A stretch of DNA of 13,386 nt, from the NCBI GenBank assembly GCA_040509055.1, contig JBEVLT010000257.1, positions 1 through 13,386 on the forward strand, written 5' to 3'. Positions 1 to 7,465 of the stretch are shown here, one piece after another. This DNA is from JAJKIP01 sp040509055. GTDB lineage: Bacteria; Bacteroidota; Bacteroidia; Chitinophagales; Chitinophagaceae. A model generated the notes under the pieces. The model saw only the letters and a program-made list of their open reading frames with translations, ran no database searches and had not been told where the DNA came from. A program made the translations under genes and the position numbers. Each line of letters begins with the position of its first letter. The stretch's first letter is position 1.

Positions 1-209
1 CGGAGGACAGCTGTGCCCCGCCAGCTCTTTAAAACATGCAGAATCCGCTGTTTTCCCGGAAATTACCGTCAAAAGACCTGCCCGGATGAGGCCGGAATAA
101 GAAAATTGTCCTTTCTTTGCGTGCCGAAAAGGCTTATTGAAAATAAGGCGGGTGTAATTTATTGTTAATCAGGTTGTTAAAAGAAGGATAGGGGTTCAGA
201 AATTAAGGA

Positions 210-217
210 TAGCTTTG
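210..217 (+). promoter_or_regulatory. Possible Bacteroidota -7 promoter box (TAGCTTTG)
   Basis: TAGCTTTG matches the Bacteroidota primary-sigma -7 consensus TAnnTTTG exactly. No TTTG element is seen about 19-21 bases upstream, so only half of the expected promoter is present. A start just downstream would give a leader of about 240 bases that includes the hairpin at 348-398. One exact 6-of-6 fixed-base match in A/T-rich DNA is weak evidence. Confidence 0.25.
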
Positions 218-347
218 CCAGCCCGCCCCGGAAATTTTCATATCACTTTTTTCGTTCCGACGTCATAAAATCCACGGAAAACCGCTTCAGCGAAGGCTAT
301 CATTGAGGCAGATCGATTTTAGCTTTAACTTGCGATCGCTGAAATAT

Positions 348-398
348 AAAAAATCCTGCATCATGGCAGACCCGGAGGTCCCTGCCATGAGATTTTTT
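348..398 (+). terminator. Intrinsic terminator or leader attenuator hairpin
   Basis: CATGGCAG (362-369) is perfectly complementary to CTGCCATG (382-389). The stem extends inward by three more pairs (ACC with GGT) after a two-base bulge, around a CGGA loop. A T-run (393-398) follows at once. An A-run before the stem (AAAAAATC, 348-355) is complementary to GATTTTTT (391-398), so the element could work in both directions. It lies 63 bases before the first gene. It may end an upstream transcript, or act as a conditional attenuator if the promoter is upstream of it; no good promoter is visible between 399 and 461, which leans toward the second reading. Confidence 0.7.
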
Positions 399-461
399 AT
401 TGTTCTTCCGGTTCGGTTTATGTGACTGAGGTGGCGAAGCCGTGCCAACTCCAAATTTAAA

Positions 462-1220
462 ATGATGAAATTACGACCCTGGATGATTGTGCCCCTTTTC
501 CTGTTTGCCGCATGCAACAGTTCCAAAAAGGTGAGCAGAGATTTTACTTATTTTCAACGGGGCCTGGATAGCCTGGGTACGGTATCGTACAAGGAAGCGC
601 TGATCCAGAGCAACGACCTGCTGTCCGTGCAGGTATACAGCGGCACACTCAGCCAGGAACAGGCTACCCTGTTCAACCTGCCCAATACCGAGGGCTACCT
701 GGTAGATATCAACGGCAACATTTCCATGCCTGTTGTCGGGAGGATCAAGGCTTCCGGCCTTACCCGTGCGCAGCTGGCACAGCGAATAGAAGACCAGCTG
801 ACGCCCTATATCAAAGGTCCCAGCGTGCTGGTGCGCTACCGCCAGTTCAAAGTAAACATACTGGGCGAAGTGAGAAGCCCCGGTACCCAGAACTTTACCA
901 CCGACCGCGTCACCCTGATCGATGCATTGGGCGCTGCCGGCGACCTGACGGATTTTGGCAAAAGGGAAAACATAAAAGTATTCCGCGAGGAAAGCGGCGA
1001 GCGTAAAATGTATGAAGTGGACCTGCGCAGCGCGGCCCTGTTCCAATCGCCCGCTTTCCAGTTGCAGCAAAACGACATTGTATACGTCAGCGCCAACAAA
1101 AACAAACTGGGCCAGGTGGATGTGAATCCCCGTACCCAGCGCGACCTGTCACTGGGTCTTTCCGTCCTGTCCGGTCTCGCCTTTTTATTAAACACTTATC
1201 TCGTTCTTTCAACCCGCTAA
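462..1220 (+). CDS. wza: Wza-like polysaccharide export outer-membrane lipoprotein
   Basis: Predicted outer-membrane lipoprotein of the polysaccharide export (Wza/GumB) family, 252 residues. The N-terminus has a hydrophobic signal ending in FAAC, with the lipidated cysteine at residue 18. A Poly_export domain covers roughly residues 40-130 (it includes the 'DINGNISMPVVGRI' stretch), and one SLBB domain about 130-215, containing 'ILGEVRSPG' and 'LIDALGAAGDL'. A final hydrophobic helix at about 229-249 would correspond to the Wza pore helix. It is shorter than the roughly 380 residues of E. coli Wza because it has fewer SLBB repeats, which is usual for Bacteroidota members. Tandem ATGs at 462 and 465 make the exact start uncertain; an A/T-rich tract precedes them and no Shine-Dalgarno is seen. 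The wzc-like gene begins four bases after its stop. Confidence 0.93.
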   Translation: MMKLRPWMIVPLFLFAACNSSKKVSRDFTYFQRGLDSLGTVSYKEALIQSNDLLSVQVYSGTLSQEQATLFNLPNTEGYLVDINGNISMPVVGRIKASGLTRAQLAQRIEDQLTPYIKGPSVLVRYRQFKVNILGEVRSPGTQNFTTDRVTLIDALGAAGDLTDFGKRENIKVFREESGERKMYEVDLRSAALFQSPAFQLQQNDIVYVSANKNKLGQVDVNPRTQRDLSLGLSVLSGLAFLLNTYLVLSTR

Positions 1221-1224
1221 CCTC

Positions 1225-3648
1225 ATGGCTGAGCAAAACGTTTTATTACAGGGAGGAGAAAGCAGGACGATGACAGCAACAGAAATGCTGTACAAGTACC
1301 TGTCCTATCTTTCTTTTTTCGTCGTCTCCTTTGTACTGTGCTGGATCATCGCCACCTGGTATATCCGTTACAAACCCAAGGTCTACATCGCCAATACCCT
1401 GATGCTGGTAAAGCAGGGAGAAGGAAAGATCCGGGGCGACCTGATCGACGCCGCGATGTTTGGCTCCGGCGCCAACATCGACAATGAAATAGAGCTGATC
1501 AAGGCCAAAAGCATCATCACCCGTGCCATTGAACGCTCGAAGATGAACGTGCGTTATTTCAACCAGGGCAATATACGGACCAGCGAGCTGTACGGACAGG
1601 TTCCCTTTTCGATGGAGATCCTGAAAAAAGGGGACAGCAGCACGGCCTTTACGCTGGTGCTGACCAATCTTTCGCCTACCGGGGCTACCGTAAACCCGGG
1701 CAAAACACCGTCTGGTTCCGGCGATTTTGCCATCCGCTGGGGTGTGCCCTTTCCCCATGGCAGCTGGCAGCTGGTGCTGAAGCGCAATGCGCTGGTGGCT
1801 TATAATAACGAAACGCCGTACCAGGTACGCTGGGAGCCGGTATTGTATACAGTGGCCGAAGTGGCCGGTGGCCTCACCGTAGAGCCGCTGAACCCGCGCA
1901 CCACCATCATCACGCTCTCGCTGAAGGGCAGCCATCCCGAACGCAATGCGGATATCCTCAATGCGATCGTGGACAGCTATAAAATGATCAACCTGGAAGA
2001 GAAGAACCGGGTGGCCGACAATACCATCGAGTTCATCAACCAGCGGCTGATCATCGTGACGGACGAACTGAGCGGCGTAGAGTCCAACCTGGAGCGGTTC
2101 CGTACCGAGCACAAGATCGTGGATGTGAACAGCCAGCTCGGCCAGTACATGAACAATTTCAACACGGCCGACCAGGCCATCTTTTCCCTGGAGATCAAAA
2201 AGCAGGTGATCGGGCTGCTGGAAGACTTCATGAAAGACCCGGCCAACAAAGACAAGCTGATCCCGGCCAGCCTCGGTATCGAAAATGCCGCACTGAGCGG
2301 GCTGATTTCAAAATACAACGAGCTGAGCCTCCGCAAGGAGCGCGAAAGGCCCATGCAGGCGCCCCAAAGCCTTGTCATGGCCGACCTGGACAACCAGATG
2401 CAGGAGACCCGCACTTCCATCAACCAGGGTATCGGCATTGTAAGGAAAGAGCTGCAATCCGAACTGTCCGGCATGCAGAGCCGCAGCCGGCTATTCCAGG
2501 AGCAGATCGGCTCCATTCCCTCCAAGGAGCGAAGCCTGAAAGAGATCAGCCGCCAGCAAAATATCAAAGAGGGATTGTACCTCTACCTGCTGCAGAAAAG
2601 AGAAGAAACGGCCGTTACCTCGGCCTCTACCACCTCCAGCTACGAACAGATAGACCGGGCCTCGTACTCCTATGTACCCGTAGAGCCGAATGTAAGCCGC
2701 ATCCGCATGTTTGCGGTGATCCTGGCGCTGATCATTCCCATCGGCCTCATCTACCTGATCGATATGCTGAACGATAAGGTGACCACCCGCGAAGACATTA
2801 CCAAACGCACGGCCGCGCCGGTGATCGGCGAAGTAGGGCACAGCAAAGATGCACAGCTGCTGGTGGTAGCCGATAAAAGCCGCAGCATCATTGCCGAGCA
2901 GTTCCGCATTATCCGGACCAACCTGCAGTTCCTGCTGGGCGGCAAAAAAACCATCCTGGTCACCTCGTCCGTCAGCGGCGAGGGTAAGTCTTTTATCAGT
3001 ATGAACCTGGCCGCCGTGATGGCCATTTCCGGCAAAAAAGTGGCGCTGCTCGAGTTTGACCTTCGCAAGCCGCATATCGTAAAAGGTATCGGTTTTGAAC
3101 GGAAGGCCAAGGGTATCAGCAACTACCTGGCCGGGCAAACGCAAAACCTGGAAGAGCTGTACTATACGCTGGATGCTTATCCTTCGCTGCATATCTATGG
3201 TTGCGGACCGATACCGCCCAACCCGGCCGAGCTGATGCTGCGTCCGCAGATGCATGCGTTTTTCGACATCCTGCGCGATACCTACGACCTGGTCATCATC
3301 GACTCTGCCCCGGTAGGGCTGGTGAGCGACTCGTTTACACTGAATGAATACGTAAATGCTACGCTCTACGTGATCCGCCAGCGGTATACACTGAAGAAGC
3401 AGGTGGATTTCATCAACGATATTCACAAAACCAGCAAGCTGAGCAATATGGGACTGGTGATCAACGACGTGAAAGTCGGCGGCCGCTACGGTTATTACGG
3501 CTATGGCAACGGCTACGGCTACGGCTACCGCTACGGCTATGGTTACAGCTACGGTCCATACAGCTACGGCGCTTACTTCGACGATGTGAAGCACCAGAGC
3601 TGGTGGCAACGGTTATTATCGGGTAAAAAGAAAAAAAACAGGAAATAA
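1225..3648 (+). CDS. wzc: Wzc-like chain-length regulator / BY-tyrosine kinase
   Basis: Inner-membrane polysaccharide co-polymerase fused to a cytoplasmic bacterial tyrosine autokinase, 807 residues. A first transmembrane segment lies at about 26-47, followed by a long periplasmic Wzz-type region with coiled-coil-like sequence (roughly 270-480), and a second membrane segment at about 493-514. The kinase has Walker A SGEGKS (584-589), a Walker A' LLEFDLRKP around D612, and Walker B LVIIDSAP with D693. The tail (754-784) carries 14 tyrosines, mostly in GY dipeptides, the expected autophosphorylation cluster but unusually dense and repetitive. In known systems, kinase cycling in Wzc controls Wza-linked export and chain length. 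It sits directly after its Wza partner. Unusually, the operon carries a Wzm/Wzt exporter rather than a visible Wzx/Wzy pair. The start ATG follows the upstream stop by four bases. Confidence 0.95.
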   Translation: MAEQNVLLQGGESRTMTATEMLYKYLSYLSFFVVSFVLCWIIATWYIRYKPKVYIANTLMLVKQGEGKIRGDLIDAAMFGSGANIDNEIELIKAKSIITRAIERSKMNVRYFNQGNIRTSELYGQVPFSMEILKKGDSSTAFTLVLTNLSPTGATVNPGKTPSGSGDFAIRWGVPFPHGSWQLVLKRNALVAYNNETPYQVRWEPVLYTVAEVAGGLTVEPLNPRTTIITLSLKGSHPERNADILNAIVDSYKMINLEEKNRVADNTIEFINQRLIIVTDELSGVESNLERFRTEHKIVDVNSQLGQYMNNFNTADQAIFSLEIKKQVIGLLEDFMKDPANKDKLIPASLGIENAALSGLISKYNELSLRKERERPMQAPQSLVMADLDNQMQETRTSINQGIGIVRKELQSELSGMQSRSRLFQEQIGSIPSKERSLKEISRQQNIKEGLYLYLLQKREETAVTSASTTSSYEQIDRASYSYVPVEPNVSRIRMFAVILALIIPIGLIYLIDMLNDKVTTREDITKRTAAPVIGEVGHSKDAQLLVVADKSRSIIAEQFRIIRTNLQFLLGGKKTILVTSSVSGEGKSFISMNLAAVMAISGKKVALLEFDLRKPHIVKGIGFERKAKGISNYLAGQTQNLEELYYTLDAYPSLHIYGCGPIPPNPAELMLRPQMHAFFDILRDTYDLVIIDSAPVGLVSDSFTLNEYVNATLYVIRQRYTLKKQVDFINDIHKTSKLSNMGLVINDVKVGGRYGYYGYGNGYGYGYRYGYGYSYGPYSYGAYFDDVKHQSWWQRLLSGKKKKNRK
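3484..3576 (+). repeat. GGCTAC-type hexamer repeat encoding the GY tail of Wzc
   Basis: The tyrosine tail is written as in-frame hexamers coding for Gly-Tyr. GGCTAC occurs three times in a row at 3511-3528, followed by CGCTAC, GGCTAT, GGTTAC and AGCTAC through 3552. More degenerate units lie on both sides. The units encode 14 tyrosines between residues 755 and 784. Such repeats can gain or lose units by slippage without breaking the frame, which would change the number of phosphorylatable tyrosines. Confidence 0.85.
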
Positions 3649-3663
3649 GTTTCACTGGTAACC

Positions 3664-6558
3664 ATGTGCAGGATTGCAGCTATTATCAGTGAAGACAAAG
3701 CCAGTCTGTCCCGCCGTGTATCGCAAATGAATGAAGCGATGCGTCGTGGCGGGCCGGATGATGAGGGCATTTTTGTAGATGAAACGCTGCCGGTAGCGCT
3801 CGGGCTCAGGCGACTGTCGATCATCGATCTCAGCTATGCCGGGCACCAGCCTTTTCACAGCCGCGACGGCATGCTGACGCTGAGCTTCAACGGCGAGATC
3901 TACAACTACCGGGAGCTGCGGCAGGAGCTGCAGCGGCTGGGTTATATTTTCAGCTCGCAGTCCGATACAGAAGTACTGCTCTATGCCTATGCGGCCTGGG
4001 GCACCGGCTGCCTGTCAAAGCTGGAAGGCATGTTTGCCCTTGTGCTGCTGGACCGGCGGAATCAAACCGTGGTAGCGGCACGCGACCATGCCGGCATCAA
4101 GCCGCTGTATTATGGCACCAAGGGAGGCGATCTTTATTTCAGCAGCGAAGTAAGAGGGCTGTTGTCCGTCGATCCCGGCTGGCCGCAGAACCAGCGCTGG
4201 CCCATCTGGTTCCTGAGCTTCGGCTTTATGCCGGAGCCGCACACCACGCTGCAGAATGTATGGCATTTGCCCAAGGGCCATTGCCTGGTATACGACCTGC
4301 AGGCCCACCAGTATAAAATTCATGCATACGAGCAGCCTGTTTTTACTTCAGACATCACGTCCTACCCCGAAGCGGTGGCAGCCGTCAACAAACACGTACT
4401 GGAGGCGGTCAATAAACATTTGCTGGCGGATGTACCGGTCGGTATTTTCCTGAGCGGCGGCATCGATTCCAGCATTCTTACCCTTGCGGCGCAGCGCATG
4501 TATCCCGACCAGCTGCGCACCTTATCCATTTATTTCGAAGACGAAGCGTACAGCGAAAAGTATTACCAGGACCTGGTGATCCGGAAAACCGGTGTGGCTC
4601 ACCAGAGCTACAAGGTGGGCCAGGAAGAGTTTACTTCCTGCCTGTCCGACATCTACCGGGCCATGGACCAACCGTCTACCGACGGCATCAACACGTACTT
4701 TATTACGAAGTATGCCAAAGAGTACGGGCTGAAAGTGGTGCTGAGCGGCCTGGGCGCCGACGAGATCTTTGGCGGCTATCCCTCTTTTTCCCGCACGGCC
4801 AGCGTGCAGCGGGCACGCCGCCTGCGCATGCTCTCGCACCTGGTGCCCCTGGTCACCGGCCGGTACCCGCTGAAAAAAATGGCGTACCTGCGGGAAGACC
4901 GCTGGTACAACGATTACCTGCTGAACCGGGGGCTGCTGACACCCGATGACGTGGCCGACATCCTGCACGTGAATAAGCAAAGCGTGATCGAAGAGCTGGC
5001 TACCTACCCGGAGATACCCGGCCTGTCCCGCCTCTCGCCCGGCAACCGGGTGAGCGCCTGGGAAACGGATATTTACATGCAAAACCAGCTGCTGCGCGAC
5101 AGCGATATCTACAGCATGTGGCACAGCGTGGAGCTGCGGGTACCTTTCCTGCATAAACCGCTGATGAACCTGGTGCGGCAGATCGATCCGGCCGTGAAGT
5201 TTGGAAAGCGTCCCAAGCAGTTACTGATCGACGCCTTTCGGGAGGAACTGCCGGAAGAAGTATGGAAACGCCCCAAGCAGGGATTCACGTTCCCGTTTGC
5301 CAACTGGTTCAAAAAGATACCGGCTTTCCAGAACCGCTATGTTCCGTCCCGGTGGAGAAAGAAGTTCCGCCGGGGTCAGATCAACTATTCCCGTGTATGG
5401 GCCATTTTTCTTACCCGCAGTTTCGGCAGCATCTGGCCGCTGAACCTGGATAAGCCCTCGCGCAAGATCGATACCGTGTTCATTTACCTGGCTGCTTTTT
5501 CGCGCACAGGCGGTATTGAAAAGGTGAACCGCGCTATCCTGAAAGTGCTGGCCGACGGGTTTACCGACCGGCGCGTATCGCAGGCCTATGGCGTGTACGA
5601 CGATTTTGTAGATGCCCGGTATTTTCCGCGGTATCTTTTCAATGGGTTCAGCGGCAAGCGGTTTTTCTTTTTATGTTACCTGCTGCTCAAGCCCATACCC
5701 TGGCGGCATGTGATCGTGGGCCATGTGAACCTCGCGCCGGCCGTCCGCCTGCTGCTCTGGCGCAAGCCGGGACTGAAGATCACGGTGATCACGCATGGCA
5801 TCGAGGTGTGGAAGCCCCTGAGCCGCTCCAAGCAACGGATGCTGCAACGGGCCGACCGGGTGATCTCGGTGAGCGACTATACCAAACAGCAATTGATAGA
5901 AATGAACGGGGTAAGGCCGGAGCGCATCACGGTGCAGCCCAACAGCCTGGACCCGTTTTATGTGCCCCAGCTGCAGGAAGGGCGGCCGGCCTACCTGCAG
6001 CGGCGCTATGGCTACCTGCCCACAGACAAGATCGTACTCACGGTGGCGCGGCTAAACAGCCAGGAGCAATACAAAGGATATGACAAAGTGCTGATGGCCA
6101 TTGCGGAGCTGTATAAAAAAAATCCACACCTGAAATACCTGTTGTGCGGCAAAACCGATGTCCGCGAGCTGGAACGGATCAATGTACTTATCGACGAACT
6201 GGGCATCAGGGAAATAGTAAAGCTGCCGGGCTTTATTGCCGACGATGAGCTGGTGGACCACTATGCACTGGCCGACGTATTTGCCATGCCGAGCAAAAAA
6301 GAGGGATTTGGCATCGTGTTTATCGAGGCGGCGGCCTGCGGCACCGCAGTAATAGCCGGCAACGGCGATGGCAGCAAGGAAGCCTTGCTGAACGGGGAGA
6401 TCGGGACGCTGGTGGACCCCGACAATGTAGAAGCACTGGCCGATGCCATTGCCGAAGCGCTGGAGCAGCCCCGGCTGAAACAACAGCTGGGTGAAAAGGT
6501 GCTGTATCATTACCGGTTTGAAAAATACAAGGACCGGGTAGGAGAGCTCCTGGGCTAA
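3664..6558 (+). CDS. asnB: Asparagine-synthetase-like amidotransferase fused to GT4 glycosyltransferase
   Basis: One 964-residue protein with two complete enzymes. Residues 1-590 form a class II glutamine amidotransferase/asparagine synthetase: nucleophile Cys2, RGGPDDEG (28-35), FNGEIYN (75-81), the ATP PP-loop SGGIDSS (264-270) and GADEIFGGY (364-372). Residues about 602-964 form a GT-B glycosyltransferase of GT4 type: an N-terminal SRTGGIEKVN loop (613-622), HG at 711-712, R796 and K804 in the donor site, and the E-x7-E pair E880/E888. The junction lies where AsnB proteins normally end, and the frame is continuous. AsnB relatives in O-antigen clusters (WbpS-like) are thought to amidate uronic acids. 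I infer that this protein adds a sugar and amidates a glycan carboxylate. The glutamate of the usual SGEGSDE motif is Leu363, so true asparagine synthesis is doubtful. It starts 15 bases after wzc; Cys2 fixes the start. Confidence 0.92.
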   Translation: MCRIAAIISEDKASLSRRVSQMNEAMRRGGPDDEGIFVDETLPVALGLRRLSIIDLSYAGHQPFHSRDGMLTLSFNGEIYNYRELRQELQRLGYIFSSQSDTEVLLYAYAAWGTGCLSKLEGMFALVLLDRRNQTVVAARDHAGIKPLYYGTKGGDLYFSSEVRGLLSVDPGWPQNQRWPIWFLSFGFMPEPHTTLQNVWHLPKGHCLVYDLQAHQYKIHAYEQPVFTSDITSYPEAVAAVNKHVLEAVNKHLLADVPVGIFLSGGIDSSILTLAAQRMYPDQLRTLSIYFEDEAYSEKYYQDLVIRKTGVAHQSYKVGQEEFTSCLSDIYRAMDQPSTDGINTYFITKYAKEYGLKVVLSGLGADEIFGGYPSFSRTASVQRARRLRMLSHLVPLVTGRYPLKKMAYLREDRWYNDYLLNRGLLTPDDVADILHVNKQSVIEELATYPEIPGLSRLSPGNRVSAWETDIYMQNQLLRDSDIYSMWHSVELRVPFLHKPLMNLVRQIDPAVKFGKRPKQLLIDAFREELPEEVWKRPKQGFTFPFANWFKKIPAFQNRYVPSRWRKKFRRGQINYSRVWAIFLTRSFGSIWPLNLDKPSRKIDTVFIYLAAFSRTGGIEKVNRAILKVLADGFTDRRVSQAYGVYDDFVDARYFPRYLFNGFSGKRFFFLCYLLLKPIPWRHVIVGHVNLAPAVRLLLWRKPGLKITVITHGIEVWKPLSRSKQRMLQRADRVISVSDYTKQQLIEMNGVRPERITVQPNSLDPFYVPQLQEGRPAYLQRRYGYLPTDKIVLTVARLNSQEQYKGYDKVLMAIAELYKKNPHLKYLLCGKTDVRELERINVLIDELGIREIVKLPGFIADDELVDHYALADVFAMPSKKEGFGIVFIEAAACGTAVIAGNGDGSKEALLNGEIGTLVDPDNVEALADAIAEALEQPRLKQQLGEKVLYHYRFEKYKDRVGELLG

Positions 6559-6579
6559 CAAAAATTCTTACACACCATT

Positions 6580-7434
6580 ATGCAACCGATGCACCATACG
6601 GAAGGGCAATGGACGGAAGTGATCTCTCCGAAATCGAACCTGCTGGACCTGAAGCTGAAGGAGGTCTGGCGCTACAGGGATCTCCTGCTGCTGTTTGTAA
6701 AACGGGATTTTATTTCCAACTACAAGCAGACCATCCTGGGGCCGGTGTGGTTTTTCCTGCAGCCGCTGCTGACCACGCTGATGTTCATGCTGATATTCGG
6801 GAGGATTGCAAAAATCCCAATCGATATACCCCCGATGGTCTTTTATTTATCAGGCATTACACTATGGAACTACTTTGCCGAATGCCTGAACAAAACGGCT
6901 ACTGTTTTTAAGGATAACGCCAACATTTTTGGCAAGGTCTATTTCCCGAGACTGGTGATGCCCTTATCGATCGTCATCTCTAACCTTGTAAGGTTTGGTA
7001 TCCAAATGACCCTGTTCCTGATAGTGTGGGGCTGGTATTGGCTGAAGGGGGATATTAGCCCGAATGTCTATATATTTCTTACGCCGGTTCTGGTTATGGT
7101 CATGGCGATTATGGGACTGGGGGCAGGAATGATCATTTCTTCGCTCACCACCAAGTATCGTGACCTGGTATTCCTGCTCACCTTTGGCGTGCAGCTGATG
7201 ATGTATGCCACGCCTGTCATTATGCCGCTTTCGAGGATGCCGGCTAAATACCAGGTTTTTATTAAAGCTAATCCTGTAACGTCACTGATAGAAGCATTCC
7301 GTTATGGATTTACCGGCAACGGCGTTTTTAGCTGGGCATGGCTTTTATACAGTGCAGGGTTCGCTTTGATATTGTTATTTGTTGGTACGGTTATCTTCAA
7401 CAAGGTAGAAAAAAGCTTCATGGATACGGTATAG
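6580..7434 (+). CDS. wzm: Polysaccharide ABC transporter permease (Wzm/TagG type)
   Basis: Integral inner-membrane permease of the ABC-2 family, 284 residues, the usual length. After a cytoplasmic N-terminus, the conserved stretch 'LLFVKRDFISNYKQTILGP' (about 37-55) leads into around six hydrophobic segments. PVTSLIEAFRYG near the C-terminus is characteristic of O-antigen and teichoic acid exporters (Wzm, RfbA, TagG). It would form a dimeric channel with the ATPase encoded next, moving undecaprenyl-linked glycan to the periplasm. The start follows the fusion gene by 21 bases; a second ATG at 6589 is possible. From about base 6790 onward the gene is clearly poorer in GC (blocks of 38-45%) than its neighbours (often above 58%), suggesting a different history or membrane-protein codon constraints. 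Confidence 0.93.
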   Translation: MQPMHHTEGQWTEVISPKSNLLDLKLKEVWRYRDLLLLFVKRDFISNYKQTILGPVWFFLQPLLTTLMFMLIFGRIAKIPIDIPPMVFYLSGITLWNYFAECLNKTATVFKDNANIFGKVYFPRLVMPLSIVISNLVRFGIQMTLFLIVWGWYWLKGDISPNVYIFLTPVLVMVMAIMGLGAGMIISSLTTKYRDLVFLLTFGVQLMMYATPVIMPLSRMPAKYQVFIKANPVTSLIEAFRYGFTGNGVFSWAWLLYSAGFALILLFVGTVIFNKVEKSFMDTV

Positions 7435-7465
7435 CGTGCCGGATCCATCAACAACGAAACGACCG

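Larger units (their letters stand above)
1..461. other. Leader/intergenic region without a clear gene
   Basis: No convincing complete gene is visible here. GC is near 57% in the first 60 bases and drops after about base 100. A plus-strand frame open from the window edge to a TAA at 98-100 could be the tail of an upstream gene, but its roughly 32 residues match nothing I recognise. The rest is A/T-rich and non-coding in character. It holds one candidate promoter box (210-217) and a strong terminator-like hairpin (348-398), and runs directly into the first export gene. It is best read as the regulatory leader of the polysaccharide operon. Confidence 0.6.

Noticed and set aside
2..100. Plus-strand tail open from the window edge to TAA at 98-100
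   Set aside because: It could be the end of an upstream gene, and the GC drop after it fits, but about 32 residues without a motif are not enough to call.
332..339. Eight-base palindrome GCGATCGC
   Set aside because: A single copy with no partner repeat; such a palindrome is not informative alone.
433..444. Resemblance to the RfaH ops element (GGCGGTAGCGTG)
   Set aside because: Only about 8 of 12 bases match. It lies downstream of the hairpin it would need to overcome, and RfaH/ops is a proteobacterial system.
287..526. Minus-strand open frame (79 residues) across the leader and start of wza
   Set aside because: It spans the terminator hairpin and the signal peptide region of wza, and no family is recognisable.
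1246..2112. Minus-strand open frame (288 residues) opposite the Wzz part of wzc
   Set aside because: Same reasoning: full overlap with a real gene and no domain or conserved motif.
2491..3609. Long open frame on the minus strand (372 residues) opposite the wzc kinase region
   Set aside because: It lies wholly antisense to a gene with clear kinase motifs. Its His/Val/Ala-rich, repetitive sequence is the complement of GC-rich codons and of the GY repeat.
5440..5480. Possible frameshift or lost stop joining two separate genes at the AsnB-GT4 boundary
   Set aside because: The frame is continuous, both domains are complete, and no ribosome-binding context or convincing ATG marks a separate GT start; a GTG at 5473 is the only nearby alternative.
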